A stretch of DNA of 64,000 nt. Origin: Nocardia aurea. Lineage in GTDB: Bacteria; Actinomycetota; Actinomycetes; Mycobacteriales; Mycobacteriaceae. Of the stretch, positions 49,024 to 58,342 are shown piece after piece; the stretch's first letter is position 1; each line of letters starts with the position of its first letter. The position numbers were made by a program, and so were the translations under genes. The DNA is taken from contig NZ_QCYJ01000005.1 of NCBI RefSeq assembly GCF_003123685.1, positions 186,001-250,000 on the forward strand, written 5' to 3'. The notes below the pieces were generated by a model. That model ran no database searches and had not been told where the DNA came from. It was given only the letters and a program-made list of their open reading frames with translations.

Positions 49024-49854
49024 TCAGACCCACCAGCGTTCGAGAATCTGGGCGACCCCGTCCTCGGAATTCGCCGCGGCGACCTCGTCCGCCGCGGCGA
49101 TGGCCTCCTCGTGCGCGTTCGCCATGGCGACGCCGTGCCCCGCCATCCGCAACATCGGCACGTCGTTGGGCATATCGCCGAAGGCGATGATCGCGGAAGG
49201 TTCCACGCCGAGGCGCTGGGCGACCGAGGACAGTCCCGACGCCTTGGTGACGCCGGGCGCGGACAGTTCGATCAATCCGTGGTCGGTGGAATAGGTGATG
49301 TCGGCGCGTGCGCCGACCAGCGGTTCCAGGGTCGCGAGCATGGTCCCGCTGCGGGCCCCCGGCAACCGGATGAGCATCTTGATCGCGGGCGCGTCGATGA
49401 CCTCGTGCCGCGCGACCGCAGTGTCGTCCGGGTTCAGCCAGGCGTGTTCGTATTCCGGTGAGCTGACGAACTGGGGTGTCACCGCGTCGTGCGCGGTGGC
49501 CCCGACTCGTTCGGCGGCCAGTCCGCAGCCGGGCAGCGCCCGCTCGGCGAGATCGGCGATCCACGACAGTGTCGGGACGTCGAGGGTGCGGCTCGCCAGC
49601 ACTTTGTCGGTGGCGCTGTCGTAGATCACCGCGCCGTTGCCGCAGACGCACAGCGGCGCGTAGCCGAGGCCGTCGACCACCGGATCGATCCAGCGTGGCG
49701 GCCTGCCGGTGGCGAGAACGAACGGCACACCGTCGGCGATCAGGGCCGCCACCGCGGCCTTCGTGCGCGCGGTGACCCGCTCGTCGTGGTCGATGAGGGT
49801 GCCGTCCACATCGGTGGCCACCATCTTGGGCTTGGGCAGGTGCAGATGGGTCAC
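49024..49854 (-). CDS. Cof-type HAD-family phosphatase
   Basis: 276 aa cytosolic haloacid-dehalogenase hydrolase. Motif I is ATDVDGTLID (residues about 13-22), motif II VLATGRPP, motif III Lys in GVTKASGL, and motif IV AFGDMPNDVPML. A C2-type cap (about residues 85-195) marks the Cof subfamily, which acts on sugar phosphates, nucleotides or flavin phosphates. The M. tuberculosis counterpart Rv3813c lies at the same end of the wall locus. The start is GTG 49854; ATG at 49824 is possible. It may be co-transcribed with the proline-rich membrane gene 44 bases upstream. Confidence 0.9.
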   Translation of the reverse strand: MTHLHLPKPKMVATDVDGTLIDHDERVTARTKAAVAALIADGVPFVLATGRPPRWIDPVVDGLGYAPLCVCGNGAVIYDSATDKVLASRTLDVPTLSWIADLAERALPGCGLAAERVGATAHDAVTPQFVSSPEYEHAWLNPDDTAVARHEVIDAPAIKMLIRLPGARSGTMLATLEPLVGARADITYSTDHGLIELSAPGVTKASGLSSVAQRLGVEPSAIIAFGDMPNDVPMLRMAGHGVAMANAHEEAIAAADEVAAANSEDGVAQILERWWV

Positions 49855-49898
49855 CTATTCCATCCTGCCGGAAATTCGTCGAAGCGCGATCGCAACGC

Positions 49899-50792
49899 TC
49901 ACCATCCGCCCTGTGGTTTCCACGTTTCGTCCTGGGATTTGGTCAGCGGGACGGGCGGCGGCGGGTAGGCGGAGTCGGGTCGCGGCAGCGGAGGCGGCGC
50001 GGAATACGCCGGGTCGCCGAGCGGCACGCCCGGTGCGGGAATGCCGTGGTCCTGCTGCGGGTAGCCGGTCTGCGGCACCGAGGGCGGCGCGGAGTAGGCG
50101 GGATCGCCCAGCGGCGCACCCGTTCCGGGAATGCCGGGGGCCTGCTGCGGATAACCGGGCTGCTGGTACCCCGGCCGCGAGCCGCCGTACTGCTGGTCGC
50201 GGGCGTCCGGATATCCGGGTTGGGGGTAACCCTGTTGCGGGGAGCCGTAACCTGGCGGGACCTCCGTCGGCCGGTGGGCCAGCCACCGCGATGTCGCCGG
50301 CACCAGGGCCAGGACGAGGGTCGCGACCGGGAAGACGATGCTGAAGATTCCGCTCAGACCGCCGCTGACCGGGGAGACGTCGGTCGAGGACAGCAGGCCG
50401 AGCACGACGACCACCCCGACGAGCTGCGACAGGATGCAGACCGCGCACGCCGCCGCCACGAGTGTGCGGCCGAGCGCTTTGCGGTTGAACAGCATGATCG
50501 CACCGACGCCGAGCACCACCGCCGTGATGATCGAGACGATCCCGGTCACCAGAGCGAATGTGCTGTAGCTCTCGTTGCCGAGTAATCCGGTCGAATCGAA
50601 TTCCGACAGGTCCGAGCCGAAGTCCGCGGCGCTGAACGCGACGTTGAATCCCCCGCCCACCAGATTGGAGAGCGCGCCGAGACACGCCAGCACACCGGCG
50701 ATGATCGCGGTCGCGCCGTTCGGCGCCGCGGCGGGCATCGAATAACCGCCGGGATACGGGTTGTAGCCCCCCGGATACTGCGGATACGCCAC
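49899..50792 (-). CDS. Membrane protein with Tyr/Pro-rich tails
   Basis: 297 aa. GTG 50792 follows a GGGAGGGGG ribosome-binding site, giving the N-terminus MAYPQYPGGYNPYPGG. About four hydrophobic segments span residues 30-170 (for example IIAGVLACLGALSNLVGGG and LVTGIVSIITAVVLGVGAIML). A roughly 115-residue cytosolic or surface tail rich in Pro, Gly, Gln and Tyr follows. Within the tail a block GDPAYSAPP with flanking GIP..G.PL occurs twice about 29 residues apart. Such tails are typical of actinobacterial membrane proteins that bind other proteins through proline-rich stretches. No function can be assigned. Confidence 0.75.
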   Translation of the reverse strand: MAYPQYPGGYNPYPGGYSMPAAAPNGATAIIAGVLACLGALSNLVGGGFNVAFSAADFGSDLSEFDSTGLLGNESYSTFALVTGIVSIITAVVLGVGAIMLFNRKALGRTLVAAACAVCILSQLVGVVVVLGLLSSTDVSPVSGGLSGIFSIVFPVATLVLALVPATSRWLAHRPTEVPPGYGSPQQGYPQPGYPDARDQQYGGSRPGYQQPGYPQQAPGIPGTGAPLGDPAYSAPPSVPQTGYPQQDHGIPAPGVPLGDPAYSAPPPLPRPDSAYPPPPVPLTKSQDETWKPQGGW

Positions 50793-50972
50793 TGGTCTTC
50801 CCCCTCCCACGCCGGATAGCCCGACGTCATGGTCCGCTCAGGATAAAGCAGTTCACCGACACCCGGCGGACCTGCTGTTGCGCGCGCGGCATGCGAGACC
50901 GGTGTGCGCGTCCCTATGATCGGGGCCTAATACTCGGACGCTGGCCCGACCAGCCGTAGGACCAGAGGACTG

Positions 50973-51950
50973 ATGACCGGCTTCCTGCTACGACGCGCGC
51001 TGAACTATGTCGTGCTGTTGCTGCTGGCCTCCTTCCTGACGTTCAGCCTGGCGTCGCTGACGTTCCGGCCGCTGGACAGTCTCGAACAGCGCAACCCACG
51101 CCCACCGCAGTCGGTGATCGACGCCAAGGCCGAGGAGTTGCATCTCGACGACCCGATCCCGCAGCGGTATATCACCTGGCTGAAAGGCATTCCGCACGGC
51201 GATTTCGGCACCACGCTGGCCGGGCAGCCGGTGAGCGAGGAGTTGCCGAGGCGGGTGGCCGTGAGCTTGCGTCTGCTGATCGTCGGCTCGCTGATCGGCA
51301 CGGCGCTCGGTGTGCTGATCGGCGCGGCGGGGGCGATAAGGCAGTACAAGTTCAGCGACTATTTCACGACGATCGTGTCGTTGCTGATCTTGAGCACGCC
51401 CATCTTCCTCCTCGCGACGCTCCTGAAATACGGTGCGCTCGAGATCAATTCGCTGACCGGGTCGCAGATATTCCTCTATACCGGTGAGACGTCGGCGAAC
51501 AAGATCGAGGGTTTCGGGCCGCAACTGCTCGACCGGGTGCAGCATCTGGTGCTGCCGACGGCGGCGCTGGCCCTCGGCGGAATGGCCGGATACAGCCGCT
51601 ACCAGCGCAATGCGATGCTCGACGTACTCCAGAGCGATTTCATTCGCACCGCGCGCGCCAAGGGACTGACCCGCAACAAGGCGTTGTACAAGCACGGTCT
51701 GCGCACCGCGTTGATCCCGATGGCGACACTGTTCGCCTACAGCCTCGGCGCCCTGATCACCGGCGCGACCTTCACCGAGAAGATCTTCGGCTGGCACGGG
51801 GTCGGCGAATGGCTCGTCGATTCGATCAACGCCCAGGACCTGTACGTCGTGGTGACGGTGACGGCCTTCGCGGGCCTGGTCGTACTGGTCTCCGGCCTGC
51901 TCTCCGATATCGTCTACGCGCTGCTCGATCCCAGGGTGCGTGTGGGATGA
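50973..51950 (+). CDS. oppB: Oligopeptide ABC transporter permease OppB
   Basis: 325 aa DppB/OppB-type permease, the same length as M. tuberculosis OppB. The N-terminal signature MTGFLLRRALNYVVLLLLASF is followed by a periplasmic region with a LDDPIPQRYITWLKG motif. The EAA-type loop YQRNAMLDVLQSDFIRTARAKGL couples to the ATPase, and TFTEKIFGWHGVGEWLVDSI ends the domain. It is the first gene of an operon that runs oppB-oppC-oppD-oppA x4. ATG 50973 has an AGAGGA ribosome-binding site. Confidence 0.93.
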   Translation: MTGFLLRRALNYVVLLLLASFLTFSLASLTFRPLDSLEQRNPRPPQSVIDAKAEELHLDDPIPQRYITWLKGIPHGDFGTTLAGQPVSEELPRRVAVSLRLLIVGSLIGTALGVLIGAAGAIRQYKFSDYFTTIVSLLILSTPIFLLATLLKYGALEINSLTGSQIFLYTGETSANKIEGFGPQLLDRVQHLVLPTAALALGGMAGYSRYQRNAMLDVLQSDFIRTARAKGLTRNKALYKHGLRTALIPMATLFAYSLGALITGATFTEKIFGWHGVGEWLVDSINAQDLYVVVTVTAFAGLVVLVSGLLSDIVYALLDPRVRVG

Positions 51951-52014
51951 GCGTCGGACAGAGGCAGACCGGCGCGCACGGGGGCCGGGTGGATCGCACA
52001 GGGGAGGCGCGGGC

Positions 52015-53004
52015 ATGACCGAAGCCGAGATCATCGTCCAGGGCGCGCCGGAGATCGCGGCGGCGGGACGCCGCAAACTCGTGATACGGCGCTTCCTGCG
52101 CAACAAACCGGCCGTGGCGGGCGCGGTGGTGCTGGTCCTGATGTTCATCCTCAGTTTCGCGCTGCCGCCGCTGCTGCCCTACGACTACCAGCAGATGGAC
52201 TACACGGCGCTGCTGAAACCGCCGAGCGCCGACCATCCGTTCGGTACCACCCAGATCGGTCAGGACGTACTGGCGCAGACCCTGCGCGGTCTACAGAAAT
52301 CGCTGGTCATCGGCCTGCTGGTGGCGCTCATCTCGACGACCATCGCGGCCACGGCCGGCGCGCTGGCCGGATTGCTCGGCGGCTGGACCGACCGGGCCAT
52401 CATGTGGTTGGTCGACCTGCTGCTCGTCGTCCCGAGTTTCATCATCATCGCGATCTTCGCGCCGCGCACCAAGGGCAGCGGATCCTTCTGGCTGCTGATC
52501 GTGCTGTTGGCGGTCTTCGGCTGGATGATCAGTGCCCGCATCGTGCGCGGACTGACGCTGAGCCTGCGTGATCGCGAATTCGTCAAGGCCGCGCGATACA
52601 TGGGCGCGCCGACCCGCACCGTGATCGTCAGCCATATCGTGCCGAATATCGCGTCCATCCTGATCATCGACACCACGCTCACCGTGGGTGCGGCGATCAT
52701 GGCCGAAACCGGTTTGAGCTTCCTCGGATTCGGTGTGCAGCCGCCCGATGTGTCGCTCGGTTCGCTGATCGCGGCGGGCACCCGATCGGCGCTGACCTAC
52801 CCGTGGCTGTTCATGTTCGCGGGCGGCCTGCTGATCCTGACGGTGTTGTGCGCGAATCTGGTCGGCGACGGCCTGCGCGACGCGTTCGATCCGAGCGCCG
52901 CGCGCGCGAGGTCCAAGAAGAAGTCGGCCCCGGATAAATCAGCTAAGTCAGCTAAATCAGCTAAATCAGCCTCAGCGGCATCGGAAGAGAAGGCCAAGCC
53001 ATGA
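52015..53004 (+). CDS. oppC: Oligopeptide ABC transporter permease OppC with Lys-rich tail
   Basis: 329 aa DppC/OppC-type permease. It has [39 protein letters not shown], the coupling loop [26 protein letters not shown] and [20 protein letters not shown]. The C-terminus carries a 40-residue Lys/Ser/Ala-rich extension that includes four KSA triplets; M. tuberculosis OppC is 291 aa. ATG 52015 has GGGGAGG upstream. The stop overlaps the oppD start as ATGA. Confidence 0.93.
   Translation: MTEAEIIVQGAPEIAAAGRRKLVIRRFLRNKPAVAGAVVLVLMFILSFALPPLLPYDYQQMDYTALLKPPSADHPFGTTQIGQDVLAQTLRGLQKSLVIGLLVALISTTIAATAGALAGLLGGWTDRAIMWLVDLLLVVPSFIIIAIFAPRTKGSGSFWLLIVLLAVFGWMISARIVRGLTLSLRDREFVKAARYMGAPTRTVIVSHIVPNIASILIIDTTLTVGAAIMAETGLSFLGFGVQPPDVSLGSLIAAGTRSALTYPWLFMFAGGLLILTVLCANLVGDGLRDAFDPSAARARSKKKSAPDKSAKSAKSAKSASAASEEKAKP
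52936..52971 (+). repeat. 9-bp tandem repeat in oppC tail
   Basis: Four copies of AAATCAGCT, with single-base changes in the second and fourth, encode Lys-Ser-Ala four times. The unit is AT-rich and uses AAA, TCA and GCT codons, rare in the flanking sequence. It suggests replication-slippage expansion. Confidence 0.85.
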
Positions 53005-54851
53005 CCGGCGCACATTCGACAGCGCCCCTGCTGGAGGTTTCCGATCTGCGGGTCTCCTTCCCCAGTGAAGAGGGTCGTATCGACGCCGTGCGCGGGGTGA
53101 ACTACACCGTGGCCGACGGTGAGGTGCTCGCGATCGTCGGCGAATCCGGGTCCGGCAAATCGGTGTCGTCGCTGGCGATCATCGGTCTGCTGCCCGAGCA
53201 GGCGCGTATCAACGGATCGATCCGGTTGCGCGGGCGCGAACTGCTCGGACTGGGCGACCGTCAGATGTCCGCGCTGCGCGGCAGTTCGATCAGCATGGTC
53301 TTCCAGGACCCGCTCTCCGCGCTCACACCGGTGTACCGGGTGGGCGAGCAGATCGCGGAGGCGCTGCTCGCGCACGGCTCGATGGGCCGCAAGGAGGCGG
53401 CGGCGAAAGCGGTCGACCTGCTGAAACTCGTCGGCATCGAGGACGCCGAGGTGCGGGCCAAGGCCTTCCCGCACGAATTCTCCGGCGGTATGCGCCAGCG
53501 CGTGGTGATCGCGATGGCGATCGCCAACGATCCCGCGCTGATCATCTGCGACGAGCCGACCACGGCACTCGACGTCACGGTGCAGAAGCAGATCTTGAAT
53601 CTGCTGCGCAAGGCACGCGATATCACCGGCGCGGGCGTCATCATGATCACCCACGACATGGGCATCGCCGCGACCTTGGCCGACCGGATCGCGGTGATGT
53701 ACGCGGGCAAGGTCGTCGAAACGGCAACCGCGGCCGAACTCTTCAACGAGCCGAGGATGCCGTACACGGTGGGTCTGCTCGGCTCGATCCCGAGGATGGA
53801 CGGGCCTGCCCGCTCGCCGCTGATCCCGATCGTCGGCGCGCCGCCCGCCATGCACGCCCTGCCGCCCGGCTGCTCGTTCGCGCCGCGCTGCCCGATCTCG
53901 ATCGACGAATGCCTGGTCGCGGAACCGCCGTTGGAGAACACCGCGCCCGGACACGCCGTGGCGTGTATCCGCACCCAAGAGGTCGGCACGGCCGAACTGT
54001 TCACCGCCTACCGCACCGAGATCACCGAACCCGCGACCCGTGACGACGCCGATTCCGGTGTGGTGCTGCGAGTCTCGGAATTGCGGAAAACCTTCCCGAT
54101 CACCTCGGGGGTGATCTTCCAGCGCCGCAAGGGCGAGGTCCGCGCGGTCGACGGCATCAGCTTCGAGGTGCGCAAGGGACGGACGCTGGCCCTGGTCGGC
54201 GAATCCGGTTCCGGCAAATCGACGACGCTCACCCAGATCCTCGACCTGGCGAAACCGGAATCGGGCACCATCGAGATCATGGGCCGCGATGTCGCGACGC
54301 TGACCAGGTCCCAGAAACGCGAGATCCGCCGCACGATGCAGATCGTGTTCCAGGATCCGACGGCCTCACTCGATCCGCGGCTGCCGATCTTCGACGCGCT
54401 GGCCGAACCGCTGCGCATCGACGGCAGGCCAAGGGCCGAGATCGCCGAACGGGTACCGCAACTGCTCAGGCAGGTCGGCCTGCGTCCCGAACACGCCGAC
54501 CGCTATCCGGCGGATTTCTCCGGCGGCCAGAAGCAGCGCATCAGCATCGCGCGCGCCCTCGCCCTGGATCCGGAACTGCTCGTGCTGGACGAACCGGTGT
54601 CGTCACTGGACGTGTCCATCCAGGCCGGTGTGCTGAATCTGCTGCGCGATCTACAGACCGAGCGGGGACTGTCGTATCTGTTCGTCTCCCACGACCTGTC
54701 GGTGGTGCGCAATCTCGCGCACGATATCGCGGTGATGTATCGCGGCAAGATCGTCGAAGCCGGTCCGGCCGAGCAGATCTTCGACGATCCTCGACACGAG
54801 TACACCCGGGCGTTGATCGAGGCGGTGCCGGTTCCGGTCGTCAGCGGGTAG
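53001..54851 (+). CDS. oppD: Oligopeptide ABC transporter ATPase OppD (fused tandem ATPase domains)
   Basis: 616 aa protein with two nucleotide-binding domains (OppD plus OppF in one chain; M. tuberculosis OppD 612 aa). Domain 1 (about residues 1-330): Walker [12 protein letters not shown], signature FSGGMRQRV, Walker [13 protein letters not shown], and a C-terminal peptide-transporter cysteine motif ([15 protein letters not shown]) that in homologues binds an iron-sulfur cluster. Domain 2 (about 345-616): Walker [12 protein letters not shown], signature [12 protein letters not shown], Walker [13 protein letters not shown]. Both sites look active. Start ATG overlaps the oppC stop. Confidence 0.95.
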   Translation: MTGAHSTAPLLEVSDLRVSFPSEEGRIDAVRGVNYTVADGEVLAIVGESGSGKSVSSLAIIGLLPEQARINGSIRLRGRELLGLGDRQMSALRGSSISMVFQDPLSALTPVYRVGEQIAEALLAHGSMGRKEAAAKAVDLLKLVGIEDAEVRAKAFPHEFSGGMRQRVVIAMAIANDPALIICDEPTTALDVTVQKQILNLLRKARDITGAGVIMITHDMGIAATLADRIAVMYAGKVVETATAAELFNEPRMPYTVGLLGSIPRMDGPARSPLIPIVGAPPAMHALPPGCSFAPRCPISIDECLVAEPPLENTAPGHAVACIRTQEVGTAELFTAYRTEITEPATRDDADSGVVLRVSELRKTFPITSGVIFQRRKGEVRAVDGISFEVRKGRTLALVGESGSGKSTTLTQILDLAKPESGTIEIMGRDVATLTRSQKREIRRTMQIVFQDPTASLDPRLPIFDALAEPLRIDGRPRAEIAERVPQLLRQVGLRPEHADRYPADFSGGQKQRISIARALALDPELLVLDEPVSSLDVSIQAGVLNLLRDLQTERGLSYLFVSHDLSVVRNLAHDIAVMYRGKIVEAGPAEQIFDDPRHEYTRALIEAVPVPVVSG

Positions 54852-54864
54852 GCAGGAGAGCGCT

Positions 54865-56589
54865 GTGGAAGTTCGTTCGAGGCTGGACCGGTCGGTGCGC
54901 ACACGGTCCGGGCGCACACGGTCCGGGCGGTTTCGCTGTGCCACGGCGATCGTCGTGGTCGGACTCGTCGCGGCGGGCTGCGGCTCGAGCGACGATCATT
55001 CCGCCCACGGGCTGTCCGACGCGATCGGCACCACCAGCGATATCAATCCGAGAAGCCGCGACGAGCTCCGCGACGGCGGCAATCTGAGGTTGGCGGTGAC
55101 CTCGTTCCCCGCGAACTGGAACACGCTGTCCAACGACGGCAACGAGGGCGAGATCGCCGATATCGAGAAGCCCATGATGCCGCGCGCCTTCCAGGTGAAC
55201 GCGGCGGGCGAACTCGCCGTCGACACGAACTACTTCACCGATATCGCGCTGACTGGAACGAATCCGCAGCAGATCACCTACACGATCAATCCGAAAGCCA
55301 CGTGGTCCGACGGGAATCCGATCACCTGGGAGGATCTCGCGTCCCAGGCGAACGCCCTCAGCGGACGGGACAAGGCGTTCCTGATCGCGATAACCAACGG
55401 TTTCGAATTCGTGGAGAAGGTGGAACGCGGCGTCGACGACCGGCAGGCGGTGCTCACCTTCAGGCAGCCGTACGCCGAATGGCGCGGGCAGTTCGCGGGC
55501 AATGCCGCGCTGTTCCCGAAATCGGTGACGGCGACGCCGGATTCGTTCAACAAGAGTCTGACCGACGCGATGGGGCCGACCGCGGGCCCGTTCCGGATCC
55601 GGTCGACCGATCGCGGCCAGGGCCGGATCGTGCTCGAACGCGATCCCGGGTGGTGGGGCGATCAACCGAAACTCGACACCATCACCTTCAGCGTGCTCGA
55701 CCACGCCGCCTGGATCGGCGCGCTACAGAACGACGAACTCGACCTGGCGCTGCTCAGCTCGGTCGACGAGGTGAAGACAGCGCGTGACACCTCCGGCCTC
55801 GAGGTGCGCCGCGCCCCCGGCAATCGCTGGCGTCACATCACCTTCAACGGCGCTCCGGGTTCGATCCTGGCCGATCAGGGTGTGCGCGTGGCGATCTCGA
55901 AGGCCATCGACCGGCAGGGCATCGCGACCGCCATTCAGAACGGACTGGTCGAGAATCCGAAACCGCTGAACAACCACGTCTACCTGCAGGGGCAGGACGG
56001 TTACCGGGACAACAGCCTCGGCTACGACCCGGCCGCCGCGGCGCGCGAACTCGACACGCTCGGCTGGAAACTCAACGGCGAATTCCGCGAGAAGGACGGG
56101 CGCAAGCTGGTCATCCGCGATGTCATGTACAACGACCCCGTCTGGGTGCAGGTCGCGCAGATCATCCAGCAAAATCTCGCGGGCATCGGCGTCGGGCTCA
56201 CCATCGACACCAAACCGGGCGCGGGATTCTTCACCGATGTCATCCAGCCGGGTGATTTCGACGCCGCGCAATTCAGTTTCCAGGGTGACGCTTTCCCGCT
56301 CGGGAGCATCCGGCAGATCTACTATTACGACCCCACCGACCTCCAGGGCAACTACGGCCGGATCGGCTCACCGGAGCTCAACGCCCTCATCGAGCGAACC
56401 CTCGCCGAACTCGAACCGGACAAGGCCGTCGAACTGGCGAACGAGGTCGACCGCAAGGTTTTCGACGAGGGACACTCGCTGCCCCTGACCCAGTCCGACG
56501 GTAGTTACGGCGTCCGGGCGAATCTGGCCAATATCGGATCTCCCGGTCTGGCGACCTACGACTACACCACGATCGGATTCCTGCGATGA
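54865..56589 (+). CDS. oppA: Oligopeptide-binding lipoprotein OppA paralogue 1
   Basis: 574 aa family-5 solute-binding protein. A 30-residue Arg-rich N-terminus precedes a lipoprotein signal with lipobox VAAGC (Cys about 36). The mature part opens with GTTSDINPRSRDELRDGGNLRL, as in M. tuberculosis OppA. PKATWSDGNPITWEDLASQANALSG and GAPGSILADQGVRVAISKAIDRQG are conserved. It captures peptides for OppBCD. GTG 54865 has AGGAG, 13 bases after oppD. The stop overlaps paralogue 2 (ATGA). Confidence 0.93.
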   Translation: MEVRSRLDRSVRTRSGRTRSGRFRCATAIVVVGLVAAGCGSSDDHSAHGLSDAIGTTSDINPRSRDELRDGGNLRLAVTSFPANWNTLSNDGNEGEIADIEKPMMPRAFQVNAAGELAVDTNYFTDIALTGTNPQQITYTINPKATWSDGNPITWEDLASQANALSGRDKAFLIAITNGFEFVEKVERGVDDRQAVLTFRQPYAEWRGQFAGNAALFPKSVTATPDSFNKSLTDAMGPTAGPFRIRSTDRGQGRIVLERDPGWWGDQPKLDTITFSVLDHAAWIGALQNDELDLALLSSVDEVKTARDTSGLEVRRAPGNRWRHITFNGAPGSILADQGVRVAISKAIDRQGIATAIQNGLVENPKPLNNHVYLQGQDGYRDNSLGYDPAAAARELDTLGWKLNGEFREKDGRKLVIRDVMYNDPVWVQVAQIIQQNLAGIGVGLTIDTKPGAGFFTDVIQPGDFDAAQFSFQGDAFPLGSIRQIYYYDPTDLQGNYGRIGSPELNALIERTLAELEPDKAVELANEVDRKVFDEGHSLPLTQSDGSYGVRANLANIGSPGLATYDYTTIGFLR

Positions 56590-58274
56590 GAACCCAGCGG
56601 ACCACCGCACGCCGTCGCGGACTCGCCGTGCCGTTCGTCGCCCTCACCCTGGTGCTCGCCGGCTGCGGCGACGCCGAGGAGAGCGCGCCGGCCGGTGCGG
56701 CCGCCCAACTCGGCACCACCAGCGATATCAATCCGCGCGATGTCTCCGAATTGCGCGACGGCGGCAACCTGCGGCTGGCCCTGACGTCGCTGCCGGAGAA
56801 CTGGAACGTGCTGCACACCGACGCCAGCGGTGAGGTCGGCGCGCTGGCGAGGCCGATGATGCCGCGTGCCTTCCGCACCAGCGCCAGCGGTGAACTGTCC
56901 GTCGACACCAATTTCTTCACCGATGTCCGGCTGACGAGCACCGAACCGCAGCAGGTCACCTACACGATCGACCCGAAGGCCGTCTGGTCCGACGGCAGCC
57001 CGATCACCTGGGAGGACATCGCCTCCCAGGCAAACGCCCTCAGCGGGCGGGACACCTCGTACCTGATCAAACTGACCACCGGTTTCGACCGGGTGGCCAA
57101 GGTCGAACGCGGGGCCGACGACCGCGAGGCGGTGCTCACCTTCGCCCAGCCCTATTCCGAATGGCGCGGCCAGTTCGCGGGCAACTCGTTCCTCTATCCG
57201 AAATCGGTCACCGCGTCGGCCGAGGCGTTCAACAACAGTCTGCGCGACGGCATCACCCTGACCGCAGGGCCCTTCCTGGTCCGGTCGGTGGACCGCGCGC
57301 AGGGTCGCGTGGTGCTCGCCCACAATCCCCGGTGGTGGGGCGCCACACCGAAACTCGACACCATCACCTTCTCGGTGCTCTCCAGCGAGGCGCTGATCCC
57401 GGCCTTGCAGAACAACGAGATCGACGCGGTGGGAATCTCCTCGATCGATGAGATGAAGACGGCGCGAAACACCCCCGGCGTCGCCATCCGCCGCGCACCG
57501 GGCAACAGCTGGTCGCATCTGACCTTCAACGGCTCCCCCGGCTCGATTCTGGCCGACCCGGCGCTGCGCGTCGCGGTGTCGAAGGCCATCGATCGCCAGG
57601 GCATCGCGACGGCGGTGCAGAACGGGCTGGTGGAGAATCCGAAACCGCTGGGCAACCATGTCTTCGTCGAGGGGCAGATCGGCTACCGCGACAACAGCCT
57701 GCCCTACGATCCCGCGGCCGCCGCGGCCGAACTCGACGCGCTCGGCTGGAAACTCAACGGCGAATTCCGCGAGAAGGACGGCCGCAGGCTGAAATTCCGC
57801 GATGTCATGTACAACGCGCAGTCGTGGGTGCAGATCGCGCAGGTCATCCAGCAGAATCTCGCGCGGGTCGGCATCGAGATGGAGATCGTGACCAAACCCG
57901 GCGCGGGTTACTTCACCGACGTGATCAAACCGGGTGATTTCGATGTGGCGCACTGGGTCTGGTCCGGCGACGCCTTCCCGTTGAGCAGCCTGCCGCAGGT
58001 CTACGCCTACAACCCCGGCGGAGAACTCCAGGGCAATTACGGTCGTATCGGCTCGCCGGAGATCAACGCGCTGATCGAGCGGTCGCTGGTCGAACTCGAC
58101 CCGGAGAAGGCCAACGAACTGGCCAACGAGGTCGACCGCGAACTGTTCGAGATCGGCTTCTCGCTGCCGCTGGTGCAGTCGACCGGCAATGTCGCGGTGC
58201 GGGCCGATCTCGCCAATTACGGCGCGCCGGGTCTGGCATCCTACGACTACACCACGATCGGATTCGTGCGGTGA
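56586..58274 (+). CDS. oppA: Oligopeptide-binding lipoprotein OppA paralogue 2
   Basis: 562 aa family-5 solute-binding lipoprotein with lipobox VLAGC (Cys about 27). It shares the GTTSDINPRDVSELRDGGNL opening, KAVWSDGSPITWEDIASQANALSGRD and the C-terminal YGAPGLASYDYTTIGFVR with paralogues 1 and 3. Start ATG overlaps the previous stop by 4 bases, so it is made at a ratio set by coupling. Differences concentrate in the ligand-contact loops (for example KLTTGFDRVAK and HWVWSGDAFPLSSLPQ), which suggests a different peptide range. Confidence 0.93.
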   Translation: MRTQRTTARRRGLAVPFVALTLVLAGCGDAEESAPAGAAAQLGTTSDINPRDVSELRDGGNLRLALTSLPENWNVLHTDASGEVGALARPMMPRAFRTSASGELSVDTNFFTDVRLTSTEPQQVTYTIDPKAVWSDGSPITWEDIASQANALSGRDTSYLIKLTTGFDRVAKVERGADDREAVLTFAQPYSEWRGQFAGNSFLYPKSVTASAEAFNNSLRDGITLTAGPFLVRSVDRAQGRVVLAHNPRWWGATPKLDTITFSVLSSEALIPALQNNEIDAVGISSIDEMKTARNTPGVAIRRAPGNSWSHLTFNGSPGSILADPALRVAVSKAIDRQGIATAVQNGLVENPKPLGNHVFVEGQIGYRDNSLPYDPAAAAAELDALGWKLNGEFREKDGRRLKFRDVMYNAQSWVQIAQVIQQNLARVGIEMEIVTKPGAGYFTDVIKPGDFDVAHWVWSGDAFPLSSLPQVYAYNPGGELQGNYGRIGSPEINALIERSLVELDPEKANELANEVDRELFEIGFSLPLVQSTGNVAVRADLANYGAPGLASYDYTTIGFVR

Positions 58275-58342
58275 ACATTCGTGCGGTGAGGATTCGAGTA
58301 CGACAGCCGGGTCACGCACTTCGTCGTCAGGAAGGTTATTCC

